Assembly (NCBI RefSeq): GCF_000006445.2
Contig: NC_006049.2
Location: 806,001-870,000, forward strand
Length of the DNA: 64,000 bases
Direction of reading: 5' to 3'
Source: Debaryomyces hansenii CBS767
Lineage: Eukaryota; Ascomycota; Pichiomycetes; Serinales; Debaryomycetaceae
In this document: in pieces, positions 1 to 11,600 of the stretch
Numbering within the stretch: position 1 is the stretch's first letter
Layout of the letters: each line of letters starts with the position of its first letter
Translations under genes and position numbers: made by a program
Notes under the pieces: generated by a model
Told to the model about the DNA's origin: nothing
Seen by the model: the letters and a program-made list of their open reading frames with translations, nothing else
The model's database searches: none

Positions 1-83
1 GTGCTGTAAATATTGTCCAACTCGGCATTTAGCCCGTGTAGACTAGACTGAGAACCATGATCTTGATTATTCATGGACGCCAT
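1..83 (-). CDS. 5' end of an unidentified gene, cut by the window edge
   Basis: On the minus strand an ATG at 83-81 opens a frame that runs without a stop to the window edge, giving 27 residues that begin MASMNNQDHGSQSSLHGLNA. The start is polar and rich in Ser, Asn and Gln, like the disordered N-termini common in yeast proteins. I do not recognise the family. It is divergent from AVO1 and shares the 422-bp intergenic region with it. It could also be a chance open frame, because so little of it is visible. Confidence 0.45.
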   Translation of the reverse strand, partial: MASMNNQDHGSQSSLHGLNAELDNIYS

Positions 84-505
84 TATTTATTACTTCTTTA
101 TTCTTTCTTAGCGCCTTCTGTTTTAAATATGCTGCAATTATATAAGGGATACCGATAATGACAACAAACTCTTAATAATACATAATCCTTATACAATTGC
201 AATATTTTGAAAAGTTAAGAATAAGGGTATACTAAATTTACCTTCGCTGGGTCGATATATCAATGGTTTATTCTTTATTATAGTCCAAAAACCCTACTTC
301 TTTGTAATACTAGGACATGCTCCGCCAACGGGAAGGCTTTCAAATTTCATTAGGAACAACACAACACTCACGTGACCATAATATTCAAATCTATAAGAAC
401 ACCCTTAGACTATAATCGATATACTATACATAGCGGCTAGTTTTAACGGGAAAGATATGTGTAATTGAAGCAGGAACTATATATGCATACTATCAGACCG
501 AAAGA
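84..505. other. Divergent intergenic region upstream of AVO1
   Basis: This is 422 bp of AT-rich sequence between the partial minus-strand gene and AVO1. It carries a palindromic E-box TCACGTGA (368-375) and an ATG at 483 that opens a 12-codon frame overlapping the AVO1 start. No RNA gene or repeat is evident. Confidence 0.5.
368..375. promoter_or_regulatory. E-box TCACGTGA upstream of AVO1
   Basis: The palindrome TCACGTGA lies 131 bp upstream of the AVO1 ATG. It matches the RTCACRTG-type core bound by Cbf1 and other bHLH factors in yeasts. The site is seen directly; its use by Cbf1 is inferred. Confidence 0.35.
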
Positions 506-3500
506 ATGGCGTTACCCTTAGAAACAACACATTTGATAGCGCAACTTCGAGTGTCTTATCTCACTTTAACAGATAATGATGAATATGCTAGACGTATAAT
601 AAAGCCATTGGCAGTGGGCGGCAATGAAACCAAACAGCAGCAAAATATATATACACGGCTAGAGATGCCCGAATCACCGCCAATTACATTTAATGCTAAT
701 CATCACATACAAGATACAATTCTGAATACTGGTAGCGAGGTACGCAAGAGAACGATAAAGAAACGGAAGAAAACAGATAGAAATAAGAACAAGCGAGAGG
801 CGAAGAATGCACATAAGAGGGATGATCGAATGAATGTAGAGCTGATTGAAGAAGAAGAAGCGCCAGATTTGCCTGTGAGACCCCAAAGACTGGTTGACAC
901 GAGCGATGCCAATGAGTCCACTGGTGAGGTGGTGGGGCTTTCTTATACAAAATCTATAAAGGGAATAAATAGGAAGAGCAAGCCGAATATTGTTAAGTTT
1001 TTCCATTCTAGCAAAAATAATGATTCAGACAGCGACAGTGATAGCGACGATACGTCCAGAGCGCCCGCATTTGTTGCGTCAGAGAGGAACCTTGAATTAA
1101 TTGAAGAAGAAAAAGCGAATGAAGATGAAGTTGAAGATAATGCAAGAGATAGAAACAAAGTATATGAGAAGGATACAAGCGATGCAATAACCATTGACAG
1201 TGACTTCGAAGTACCAGTAGCAGCATCAGGGGACGTATTAAAATCATCCGCGACAGATTTTGGTTACGACGATCAGGATGATTCATTAAGAAGTAGGAGC
1301 AATACCATAGATACTGTCATCATAGATGAAGATGAAGATGAAGACGTCGATGTTGAAGAGGGTTCTAATTTTACCGAGGACGAAGATGAATACGAGGATG
1401 AGGATGAAGACGATGACGAAGATGCTGATGTATCATCTACAGACTCTGCATTTACAGACATTGAAACAGACTCTATATTGGACTCATCTATGCTACTCGG
1501 CTCATATAACGATAATGCGTATAACAGCTATTCGTTTGGAACCCAGAATGACACATTACCTAGCTTCCGAAGTAATTACAAGAAATTGAAAAAGAAGAAG
1601 AGCAGACTCAATTCGTTCGATAGTCAAAGTCTTTCGAAAAACACAGGGAACATAAAACGAAGCACCTCACAAACTTTGCTTAATTCAGACCCCAATGGTG
1701 AACAAATTAATAGTATGATTAACTCAAAAGCACTTCCTAATTCTAGCGTGTCGTATAATTCGAATAGGCTTGCAAATAGCAGGAAAAACTCTTTTACATT
1801 TGGTAAAGTTGACGTCTCCAAACAAAATGAGAATATCAATCAGCCAAGGAATTCGAAATTAAGCATGCTCATTCAATCAAGGTATAAATCGTCTAACATA
1901 AATCCGTTAAATTATTATACATTCGCATCGTCATATATTGACTCAATTCATAAGGCTAGCCTCAATATATACGTACCTCCAAGCAATAGTCCAGTGATTA
2001 CCAATCTTAATATTAATGATAATGTCGCCGTTTCAGATTGCATTGGTTACATTTTATTGAAACTATCTACCATGTCTGAGTTTAGCAATAAAGATGATTC
2101 CTCTTTAATGAACCCAAATAGATGGAGACTTGAATTAGTTGATGAAGATGGTGAAAATTACGGATCATTTGGTATTTTGGATAGGACAAGACTCTTATCA
2201 TCATATAATAACCCGCGAGATATAGCATTATGTGAGATTACCGATGAAGCAGAGATAATTAAGAACGAAAAACAAGCTCCATTGCCAATGGAATTCAGAC
2301 AGAACTTATTGGCGCATGAGAAAAAGCAAGCAAGTTCAAGTGTCAACAGTAAGAGGAATTCGTTACTAGTTAATGGAAAAGATGAAACGATAGAGCTAAA
2401 AATACTAAGGAACTTTAATGACACATTGCAAACTTCTGATTATTCACTAATTTTTATTTCAGCAAGAGCGCTGATGGGCCAAGTACTAGATGAATTTTGC
2501 GCAGAAAATGAACTTGACTCTTCTAGGTATGAATTAAGAGAGATATTATTACGTGAAGTACCTGGACATAATCATATTACTCACAAACATTTACAACCAG
2601 AAAATACCTTGTTGCAAGGTAATCTTAGGACAGACATGGGTCCCACAGTTTTCGAGCGGAAGGGAATATTGAAAAGTACAGATTCAGTGCTTGAGCTAGA
2701 AAGCAATACACTAGAATTAGTGCCTTCGGATGTGATGCAATCTATGGTTGCACAAGAATATGTTAATGATCATTCATTGGCGAATATGGCAATTACTCCG
2801 TCAGAATCTACTAATACTCTTCCTCTAATAACTCCGCCAGCTAAGCAAATGGAGGATAAGTTTCAGACGCTAAACATTGCGAACGAAATGAAACTGAATG
2901 CCTCGATTCGTACTCGCAAAGATCCACGTAGAAATACGACCGAAAGTATTAGGCGTACTATCAATTCGAACAAATACTTGGATGACATTATCAGAGGTAA
3001 GAACCCGCTACTTCCTACTAACATCAATACAATCTATTTTACTTGGAAAGTATGGAGAAAAAAGCCAACTATTTTAAACAAAATCGAAAAAACGTTAATT
3101 ATAGATGGTGACTACATTCATCTAACGCCATCTGATGTCATGGTTTGGAAAAAGAATCCAAGTGAGAATCCATTTTTATCCAATCAACAGAATCATAGTC
3201 AATCACATCACTATCACCATTATTTGCATCATTATAATTATTCGAACTATTACAACACCCTGATGATGAAGACAAGTTCATTTCATATCACACAAATAAC
3301 CAAGTTAAAACAATACAAGAACAGTAAGAATCCAAACCATTTCAAGATTGTTATAAAGAAGCATGTGGATGGTTCTACAAATGCCAAAGATTCGTCCATC
3401 AAAAAGAAGTATGATTTGGAAGCGGCAAATGTTGACGAGTGTGAAGAAATCATCAAGAAAATTAAATGGGTTTTGCAAGTGTATAGTATGTCAAATTTGA

Positions 3501-3511
3501 ATTCAACTTGA
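506..3511 (+). CDS. AVO1: TORC2 subunit Avo1 (SIN1 family)
   Basis: A 1001-residue protein recognised as the Sin1/Avo1 subunit of TOR complex 2, which presents AGC kinases such as Ypk1 to Tor2 at the plasma membrane. After an N-terminal conserved stretch comes a long low-complexity region, with basic K/R runs and a strongly acidic Asp/Glu tract around residues 272-310. The CRIM domain lies at about 500-590 (RWRLELVDEDGENYGSFG). A Ras-binding-like ubiquitin fold begins near 630, and a C-terminal PH domain begins near 840 (TIYFTWKVWRKKP) and continues to the end, with a His/Asn-rich insertion. Length and order fit fungal Avo1. The ATG at 506 is the first in frame. An upstream out-of-frame ATG at 483 overlaps it. 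Confidence 0.88.
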   Translation: MALPLETTHLIAQLRVSYLTLTDNDEYARRIIKPLAVGGNETKQQQNIYTRLEMPESPPITFNANHHIQDTILNTGSEVRKRTIKKRKKTDRNKNKREAKNAHKRDDRMNVELIEEEEAPDLPVRPQRLVDTSDANESTGEVVGLSYTKSIKGINRKSKPNIVKFFHSSKNNDSDSDSDSDDTSRAPAFVASERNLELIEEEKANEDEVEDNARDRNKVYEKDTSDAITIDSDFEVPVAASGDVLKSSATDFGYDDQDDSLRSRSNTIDTVIIDEDEDEDVDVEEGSNFTEDEDEYEDEDEDDDEDADVSSTDSAFTDIETDSILDSSMLLGSYNDNAYNSYSFGTQNDTLPSFRSNYKKLKKKKSRLNSFDSQSLSKNTGNIKRSTSQTLLNSDPNGEQINSMINSKALPNSSVSYNSNRLANSRKNSFTFGKVDVSKQNENINQPRNSKLSMLIQSRYKSSNINPLNYYTFASSYIDSIHKASLNIYVPPSNSPVITNLNINDNVAVSDCIGYILLKLSTMSEFSNKDDSSLMNPNRWRLELVDEDGENYGSFGILDRTRLLSSYNNPRDIALCEITDEAEIIKNEKQAPLPMEFRQNLLAHEKKQASSSVNSKRNSLLVNGKDETIELKILRNFNDTLQTSDYSLIFISARALMGQVLDEFCAENELDSSRYELREILLREVPGHNHITHKHLQPENTLLQGNLRTDMGPTVFERKGILKSTDSVLELESNTLELVPSDVMQSMVAQEYVNDHSLANMAITPSESTNTLPLITPPAKQMEDKFQTLNIANEMKLNASIRTRKDPRRNTTESIRRTINSNKYLDDIIRGKNPLLPTNINTIYFTWKVWRKKPTILNKIEKTLIIDGDYIHLTPSDVMVWKKNPSENPFLSNQQNHSQSHHYHHYLHHYNYSNYYNTLMMKTSSFHITQITKLKQYKNSKNPNHFKIVIKKHVDGSTNAKDSSIKKKYDLEAANVDECEEIIKKIKWVLQVYSMSNLNST

Positions 3512-3669
3512 AGTTGACAGTGTAATAATGCATATATTGTTCTCACCTAATAGTCGTAAATGCGTATTTTCGATTTTCTGCGCGAACTAGTTTTTATCTC
3601 ATCGCATCGCACATAAATTTGAGATAATTTCGATAGAAGGGACTTGGGTTACTATTAGAAAAATTGATT

Positions 3670-4488
3670 ATGACTACCACTTTATCTCTGAATTGGAAGA
3701 AATTAAGTTCCAAACTTAACCAGGGATCTAAGGTTACAAAACAGCCTGTGAAAGGAAAAAATGGTAAAACCAAGATAAAAAAAGCAGAGCTTGAAAACAC
3801 TCTAAACATAACTCCAACATTACAGAAATCAACACTTTCTCCAATAGAATTAGCTTTATGGACAAAAGAGAATGACATAAATGTAAGTGATATAGCAGTA
3901 CAAACCGAGAAAATTACATTAATACCCCAGGGCAACGATATCAGAAAAAAAGAACCAGGCAAATATTTAGCTATGGACTGTGAATTCGTAGGGGTTGGAC
4001 CAGAAGGAACAGAATCAGCCTTAGCAAGAGTTTCGATAGTGAACTTCTACGGCCACACTGTTTTTGATAAATTTGTGAAGCCACGAGAAAGAGTTACAGA
4101 TTGGAGAACGTGGGTTAGTGGTGTGACTCCGAAGCACATGAATGAAGCTATAAGCTTCCAAGAAGCCCAAAATGAGACGTCTAAACTTTTAGAAGGTAGG
4201 ATATTGGTTGGGCATGCAATACATCATGATTTGGATGCGTTGTTTTTATCACATCCGAAATCAAGAATAAGAGATACATCTCAATATAAGCCATTCAGAA
4301 GCATTTCAATGGGCAAGACTCCAAGCTTAAAAAAATTATCACTGCATTTCTTAAAAATAGACATTCAAGGCTCCGCTCATTCGTCAGTTGAAGATGCTAG
4401 AGCGACTATGTTATTATTCAGATTACATAGAAAGGAATTTGAACAAAGCATTAGAACTCAAAACAGAAAACCTGAGAAAACAAGCTAA
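3670..4488 (+). CDS. REX4: RNA exonuclease 4 (DEDDh 3'-5' exonuclease)
   Basis: A 272-residue protein of the REXO4/Rex4 family, nucleolar 3'-5' exonucleases linked to pre-rRNA processing. All three exonuclease motifs are present: ExoI AMDCEFVG near residue 100 (Asp and Glu of DxE), Exo[15 protein letters not shown] near 180-192, and Exo[14 protein letters not shown] near 236 with the DEDDh His and Asp. The N-terminus is basic, as expected for a nucleolar protein. I start at the ATG at 3670; the frame is open further upstream but has no earlier ATG. It lies 158 bp downstream of AVO1 on the same strand and converges on the RasGAP gene. Confidence 0.9.
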   Translation: MTTTLSLNWKKLSSKLNQGSKVTKQPVKGKNGKTKIKKAELENTLNITPTLQKSTLSPIELALWTKENDINVSDIAVQTEKITLIPQGNDIRKKEPGKYLAMDCEFVGVGPEGTESALARVSIVNFYGHTVFDKFVKPRERVTDWRTWVSGVTPKHMNEAISFQEAQNETSKLLEGRILVGHAIHHDLDALFLSHPKSRIRDTSQYKPFRSISMGKTPSLKKLSLHFLKIDIQGSAHSSVEDARATMLLFRLHRKEFEQSIRTQNRKPEKTS

Positions 4489-4641
4489 AGGTAAACTATT
4501 AATAATAATTTATATACATTAGGTAATATAAAATTTACAGTATACTATAACAGTAATTAATATACAATTTCGTCATAATACGAAATATACAGTAGCTGTC
4601 AACAACATATGAACGAGAAAGACCATTAAAACCACAAATAC

Positions 4642-5634
4642 TTACTCTTCCAACTTTTGGCCCTCAATATAGATGCACGAACTTCTATACGTCATTTCTT
4701 GTAGAATTTTGACATCTCTACTCAAGTCTAATTTTAATCCATTGTTGGTTTGTAGATCATCCATCTGTTTAACTAGTATATGATCCCTTATCATTGTTAT
4801 GTGATTCAACTCCAACATTGCATTTACCTCTTGTTGGTATCGCTCAATGGTATAAGTTCCATCAGATATCGCGAAAAGCAGTATCTCAGATATAGTATTC
4901 ACAGTATCCGTCGAATTGGAATTTATCAAAATATGTTCCAACTCAGCTTTTATGATATGGTAAATCAAGAAACCCAAAGGTTTGCAAATCTTGATCAAAT
5001 GATAATATAAATGTAAAAAATTTCGTTTGAATACGGTATCAACAGCTTCATTTGCAAACATATGTGCCAAATATATCAAAGTAATATTAGAATCTTTTGT
5101 ATCACTCAATACAAAATCTAATATAACTCTTGGAACTTTTTCATTTTCAATATATACGAAGTGCCCTGTTTTAAAGTCAGCTTCATGCAAGAAACTATCA
5201 AATGTTGAATCCGAAGAGCTTAAGAAGATAATCAACAAATAAGGCAAACAAATATTCAAAGGTGAAAGCTCTTCCATCTCGTCATCAACCCTTATACTAT
5301 ATCTCAACTTAAAATATTTCTTCATGCAACTCAAAGATGTGTGTCTTATATGCGGAAGTCTCAAGCCATGTGAAAAGGTGAAAAGGGTATAATACTCGAA
5401 ATTTGATTTATCAATTTGGATATTATGCATATCTCCAAATTCAGTAACAAATGGCTCCAAATAAATACGGTGTTCAAAAATTCTATCCAAGTAGTCTGGC
5501 CCTTGAAGAACTGCTTTACTCATAGAGTTTAAAAGACATTGAATCGAAGATTGGTACAACGCAGAATAACTGAGTAATGAATAACAAAGATGCGGCCAAA
5601 CCATTACATGCGGAAATACTGAATCTGGCGACAA
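4642..5634 (-). pseudogene. IRA2: C-terminal segment of the Ira RasGAP in a shifted frame
   Basis: This frame continues the Ira protein for about 330 residues and overlaps the end of the main frame. It reads on through EGLSPDSVFPHVMVWPHLC and a helical tail ending in GQKLEE. There is no credible promoter space or ATG of its own: its upstream part lies wholly within the RasGAP gene and its first in-frame ATG is internal. The main frame and this one are related by a shift equivalent to one missing base, somewhere in the roughly 100 bp where both are open (about 5604-5715). No GT...AG intron with a branch point fits the junction, and no slippery heptamer is apparent. A sequencing error and a real disabling mutation both remain possible. 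Confidence 0.7.
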
Positions 5635-8600
5635 TCCTTCACAGATACAGCAGAACTGATTGTAAGACCGTTTAGATGATCCAAGGAAGTAATCGGCTGT
5701 TGACAGACTAGCTTGAAAATTCTCGAGACTGTAGAATCATTAATTCCATTTTGGGATAAAATTCCAACCACAAGTATTGCCCTAATTTGAAATATGGAAG
5801 TGGTACTAAAAGCAACATCTATAGCATAAGAACACCAACGTGATTTCCAATTTGACCTCTCATCAAACGTTCCTAATACTTTTATAAAATCATTTAAATA
5901 TTGGCACAAAACTTCAAAACTTGTTGCTCTATTATAAGACTGGCTTAAATCGGACCTAGAAATATTTTTGTCCCTTGTTAAACCAAATAACATTCTAGCT
6001 CGTTGACCACTGAAATAGGAAAGTGTGTCATCAACTGCAGTTTGTTGCTTTTCAGTTAAATCCGGCTTTTGAAGAAATGACTGTATTGTGTTGATGAATA
6101 ATTTTTGTAAATCAACACCAAAATCTAAAGCAGGGTTATCAATAAAAAGTGTACAGAAAAAGAATACATCAGCCAAAAATAATTGACCCAATGCATACGA
6201 ATTGAAAAACAACGATGCACAAATCTTTATCAAAACTTTAATTTCAAATAATTTACTTTGAGATGCAATTGCTGAATCTGTAGTGCTTGCTTTACTAACA
6301 CACAAAATTAATCTGTTTATAACTTCACTGCATACTTCAACAGATGGTGAGATGAATGAAATTATGAAGTACCAATCAGGGCCCTCATTCTTATTGTCGA
6401 TAATGTAAGCAACAACTTCATCTACTAAAATAGGCGTGAGTCTGCTTTCGTTAAATAATTTCTTCCAAATATAATCATTCAAATATGCACTTTGCTCTTT
6501 GTTGAGACACGAAATCCTGCAAAACTGCCTAATGATATCCGCTACTCTATCTGGTCCACTTATATCATTCTCTAAATAGATATAATCACACGCATTATCA
6601 ATCCATGGTGATATATATAAAATAGCATTTAACCGATTTTCAACAGGCAACTTTTCATAGTGATCAAAGAATGCTTTAAAAAACCTGTGAGACACCGTGG
6701 GCATTTTCTTAGCAAGAAATTGCGAGGTTGAAACAATGAAATCAGTAATATTTGACGGAAATGCGATATTTCTGGAGTATCCATTTGGAATTGCCAAATC
6801 TATATCAAAATAGGTAGCTAATGATGCAAATAACACTGCTGCAGCAGATTTAACTTCTTCATCTTGACTTAATAGTCCTTGAAAGGTGACGTTATACAAT
6901 CTACTAAACCAGTGATATGGTCTTGTTTCATGGCTAGCAGTATCTCTGTCTTCTGAAAGTAATTGTTTAGGTATTCTTGATGTAGTAAAATACAATGACT
7001 TCAAAATCTCCAGCCTTTCTTGTGATCTTAAAATTACCGTATTACCATAATTAAAACATATTATAAATTCATCAGTTGGTCCATTAGATGACTTTGTAAC
7101 TTCGCACCGAATAATGTCAGAAAGTTTATATACTTCAAGTGGCATAAAACCCTCGGTAACACAAGCAGCTCCATTGAATGAAAAATAATCATCGAAACAA
7201 ACCTGCAACCATTGTCTACCAATTTTGAGTGTAACAGGCACAAACTTTTCCGCACTCTTATCGTAAAACAAGACCTCGCTAAACACCAGTTTATTATCTC
7301 TCGAAATAGAAAGTGTTTCTTCATTCAAACACAAACTATTAACGATTCTTGGGCTATCTGCTTGTGAATAGGTGTAGATTCTAGCACTAGATCTATTTTC
7401 TTTGAGTCTTAGAGCTCGCATGGTCTCTAATATACAGCCACTTTCAACTTGTGGAATATTGAAGTAATAAATACGACTGCAATTTTTAAAAAATTGGTTT
7501 GGAGCGTAAGTATTCAAAAGTGAAACGTATAGTGCTAGCGTCTGTGTATCAAGGAGAGACAACGTGAAATCAATAACCAAGTAGTATTTATTATCCCAAA
7601 CTTGGCTTACTAATTCGAATAATCTGTAAGTGAATAAGTAAATATCATTATTCATCGATTTCAAATAGCCAAAATTCAAGACTACAACAGGGGTTCCATC
7701 ATGGAAGATCGAGTTATGAACAACTGGGCAATCAACAGTAGATTCGATATAATTAGCCGACATTTTGGCCATGAATTCGTTATACTGATTACTACTATTA
7801 TTATTTGGATCAAAGCTTTTATATGGTGAAGATACTGATAATGAAATCAATGCTTTAGGTTGGCCCAACTCTTTAACTAAAATATCAAATTGCCTGTATG
7901 TCTCAACCTTCTGGTGCAAATTTTGAATATTTTTTAAGGGATCCGATAAAATATAATGATGCTTAATTTTCACAAAATAGGTGTAAAAAAACCTGTGTAA
8001 GTATCTTAATTCAGGAGTTGGCTTATCAGTAATTTCCTCAAATGGATACGTATCTTGGGGACCAGTTATAATGTCTTTCAAAAAGTCAAAAATTCTTTGA
8101 TTTATAGTGTTTAATTCATCCATATAACCTTGCAAACTTGGCCATTTGATCAATCCTAACGAGCCATTGGCCATATTTTGAATTACTTTAACTAATTGCA
8201 TTAATGTTCTTTTAACTTTCACATCTTCTACCGAAATATCAAAAAATGCTTCAGGGCTAATAATAGCTGGACAGAAAAATCTCAAAAATATGAATGAACC
8301 TACCGCAATCAATGCAGCGTTTTCAAATTTTTCTTTAACGCAGTAATAAATTTCAGCACAAATGTACTTGAAGGATGAGGGAATCAACTCAATCGAACTG
8401 AGAATTACGTCCACCAATTTCCGTAAATAATTCATAAATAGTTCAGCATCTTCGTCTCCCAGGTCGCATTTCTCAACTTCGAAAATAACTTTGTTGGAAT
8501 CTAGTTCTTGGATAAATGGGCGCAAAGTTTCTGATAGATAATCTAATCCATAATCTTTAGCGAAATTAGATAATAGCTTTGTCAAAGTGCTATTCCTTCT

Positions 8601-11600
8601 AAAAATATCACTCGATCTCGACACATGATCAATTTCACGATCTAAAAGAGTTCTGAAAAGCTTATCCAACTTCCTGGTATAACCAAAAAATTTAAATAAT
8701 GATGTGGCTAGTATATTATGCTCATTTAAGGGTGCAACTTCAGCGGTTATACCACATATCTCATATAATTCAGACAAATTACTTAAAAGCTTATCAGGAA
8801 ATTCCTCCTTCGATTTGCTTAGTTTCCTTGCAGCCAACATATTAGCAAAAACATTTAAAAAGATTGCTCTAATCTTAGGATTATCATGATATCCCAATGG
8901 TAATACAAATTGCATACCGATATCAGTATCATGTTGTAGAATATTAGAGATACTTTTCAAAACATTATCTGTAATCAAGTTAACTTTATACTTTGATTTA
9001 GTAAGTTTTGAGGTCAATTCTGACGAGGTGTACTTTTGAAGGATCCTGTAGAATAAAGATAAATAATTTGCAAATGCCAAATCCTTGTTTTTACGAATAT
9101 CTTTATCTTTTGTACCATCCGGGATTTCAAGAAGTAAATCTTCTAGTTGTAATGATAGACATTTTGAGCACTCGGTTGCTAAATCAATATTTAAGTATGC
9201 ATTCTCAGAGTCTTTGTTAGAACTTATCAGGCTATCCAACGAAAAAGGCTGCGAGTGCGGAGAAGAATCCTGATTGGTATTTTCATCAAAAAAAACTGCC
9301 AGCTCAAGCCATTCAGCTGATGCTTTAGCAAAAAAATTCCTTAGCTTATATGCACCTTGAAGACCAACACACTCTTTGTCACTTTCCAAGGCGGTACCTA
9401 GTTTGCAAAATCTTAACTTTAATCTCAAGTTATCGGGTACATTTTTAACCAAGTTAATAAAATCAATTATAAACCCACAAACCTCTGGAAGTAACGAAGC
9501 CAAAACAAAAGCCCCATCATTCTTTAGTCCCACCATAGTCGCCAAAATTGCAAGAACTTGTTCCATAAATAAAATACTTTCTTCGTTAGCAATTTTCTTG
9601 TCAGAATACGAGCCAGCAATGCTCATAAGTTTGACACATATTAAATGAAAAACAGCTGAATGCGACTCCATAGACAATGCATCCTTAATGATAACCCTAA
9701 TTACCAAGTCATTCGAGGTTAGTAAGTTGGTACATTTATCAAAAAATTCAGAAATATACTCCTGCAGCTTTAATTTTTGCTCTGGATCATCAGATGAAAA
9801 TTCTTTTTGTAAGAAGCATCCAGAAGTTGACACTAAGAATCCAGTAAAATGACGGAAAACTAAATTTTGATCATTCACAGTGCTCTTGTTTTCCAAATTT
9901 TCCAACCATCTTCTGTAGATTATTAACCAAATCTCATAGAGAGACTTAGTTGGCTTTGATTCTCTCAAAATATTTCTAAATCTCTTATGCAACGAAACAA
10001 ATCCAGTGAACACTGAATCATCATTAATAACCTTTTCAAATGTTTCAGTTAGGTTTTCTGGACAGCAGCATTCATTGTAATGAAGAGTAGAGTTTATTTC
10101 CTTGCAATACCACTGCATGGAATCTTTGGCTATATTATAAAATTGAATATCATGCGTACACAAAGATAAAAGTAGTATTTTCTCGAATGAATGAAACACA
10201 CTCGTACAATCCAAATGACTGGAAGTATCATTTATTAATTCATTTGCATTAACAACTTCTTCGTAACCCTTCCTTGCCTGCATAAATCTATTCAAAAATA
10301 AAAAGCATGATTTGAATTTGGCATCAGTAAGCGATAAATGCAAGCACGCTTCGCAAATGGACTGAATGATATTAATACAAATTAAATAGTTACCATATGC
10401 CGAAATTGTTGTATAATTCTTTGAAATCTTATTATCCCTATCAAACAACGTCATAGTTAAAGCACACGCGGAATCGAATAACTTTATGCCTTCAAGTGAA
10501 CTCTTAGTCTGGAACGCGTGCTGCAAAGGAATAGTAACTTCGTATGCAAATTTACGAATTCTTCTACGAATTTCATCTTTGTCTGTGTTAACTAAGTGTA
10601 TGTCACTCATTAATTCAAAATCATTGAAATAAAGTTCTGGAGCTCCAATAAATATCGCAAACAAGTCAGATAACATTCTTTCTGCATTGAACACTGATTG
10701 AGATTCTTCAAAACATGCAAGAGACGGTTGCATATATGTAGATATGTCCATGCTCATATTAGTTATAATATTGTCAATTAAGTTGACTGATTCTTTTTTA
10801 GTTGAAGATGGTGATAATTCTGTTATGTAGCGATCAAGCTTCAACATTGAAGATTGATTCGAGTCAATGTAACTATCCTCATCATACTTGCCACCTTGAC
10901 TTCCAGATTCTTCGTTACTTTGTACAATACTCGTGCTATCATTCAAATGGGAGCCAGTGGAAAACTCTTCTGAATGGCCATGAAGCGTCAAAAACCTAGT
11001 TAAATGGAATATCATAGATTTCAAAAACACGGCCAATTTCGTAATTAACTGTTCAAATATATCTGTAGTCCTTTCAAATTCAGATATCCCTTTAATCGTT
11101 TTGATTAATATTCTTATTTGCCTCATATCTGTCATTGATTCATTAAACTTAGCAACCAAGATATTCATATATTTCTTTGGCTTGATCATTAATGCTGCAA
11201 TATAAAAATTTATCAATAGATTATCTTGTAGTTGTTTCAAATCATCATTCTTAGATCTGCTTATTAATTTATTCAAGTTTTCATGAGTTTCATCCAAATG
11301 AGCTAACGAAAATTTGTACACTGAGTGCTCACTTGTGAAACTGTCTGTATTAGTCAAGGCTGCCCCTAAGTGAAAAATATTGATCAACGAATCAAACGAA
11401 TCTAAATTGGTCATCGACGATGCATCTTTTAAAGTAGTATTCAAAAACTTCAACCTTTTATTAAATGCAATTCTCAATTTGTTTGGCTTATTCTCCAATT
11501 CAATAAAATCACTTACGCAAAGAACCCCTAACCAACTTTGAATAATCGAACTACAGCCTGAATATGGTGATTCTTCTATAATTGTGTGGATGTAATCAAA

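Noticed and set aside
5604..5680. Programmed frameshift in the RasGAP gene
   Set aside because: No slippery heptamer or shift-prone codon pair is visible in the overlap, and IRA genes are not known to use recoding.
5604..5680. Intron explaining the RasGAP frame change
   Set aside because: No GTATGT-like donor with a TACTAAC-like branch point and acceptor fits within the overlap.
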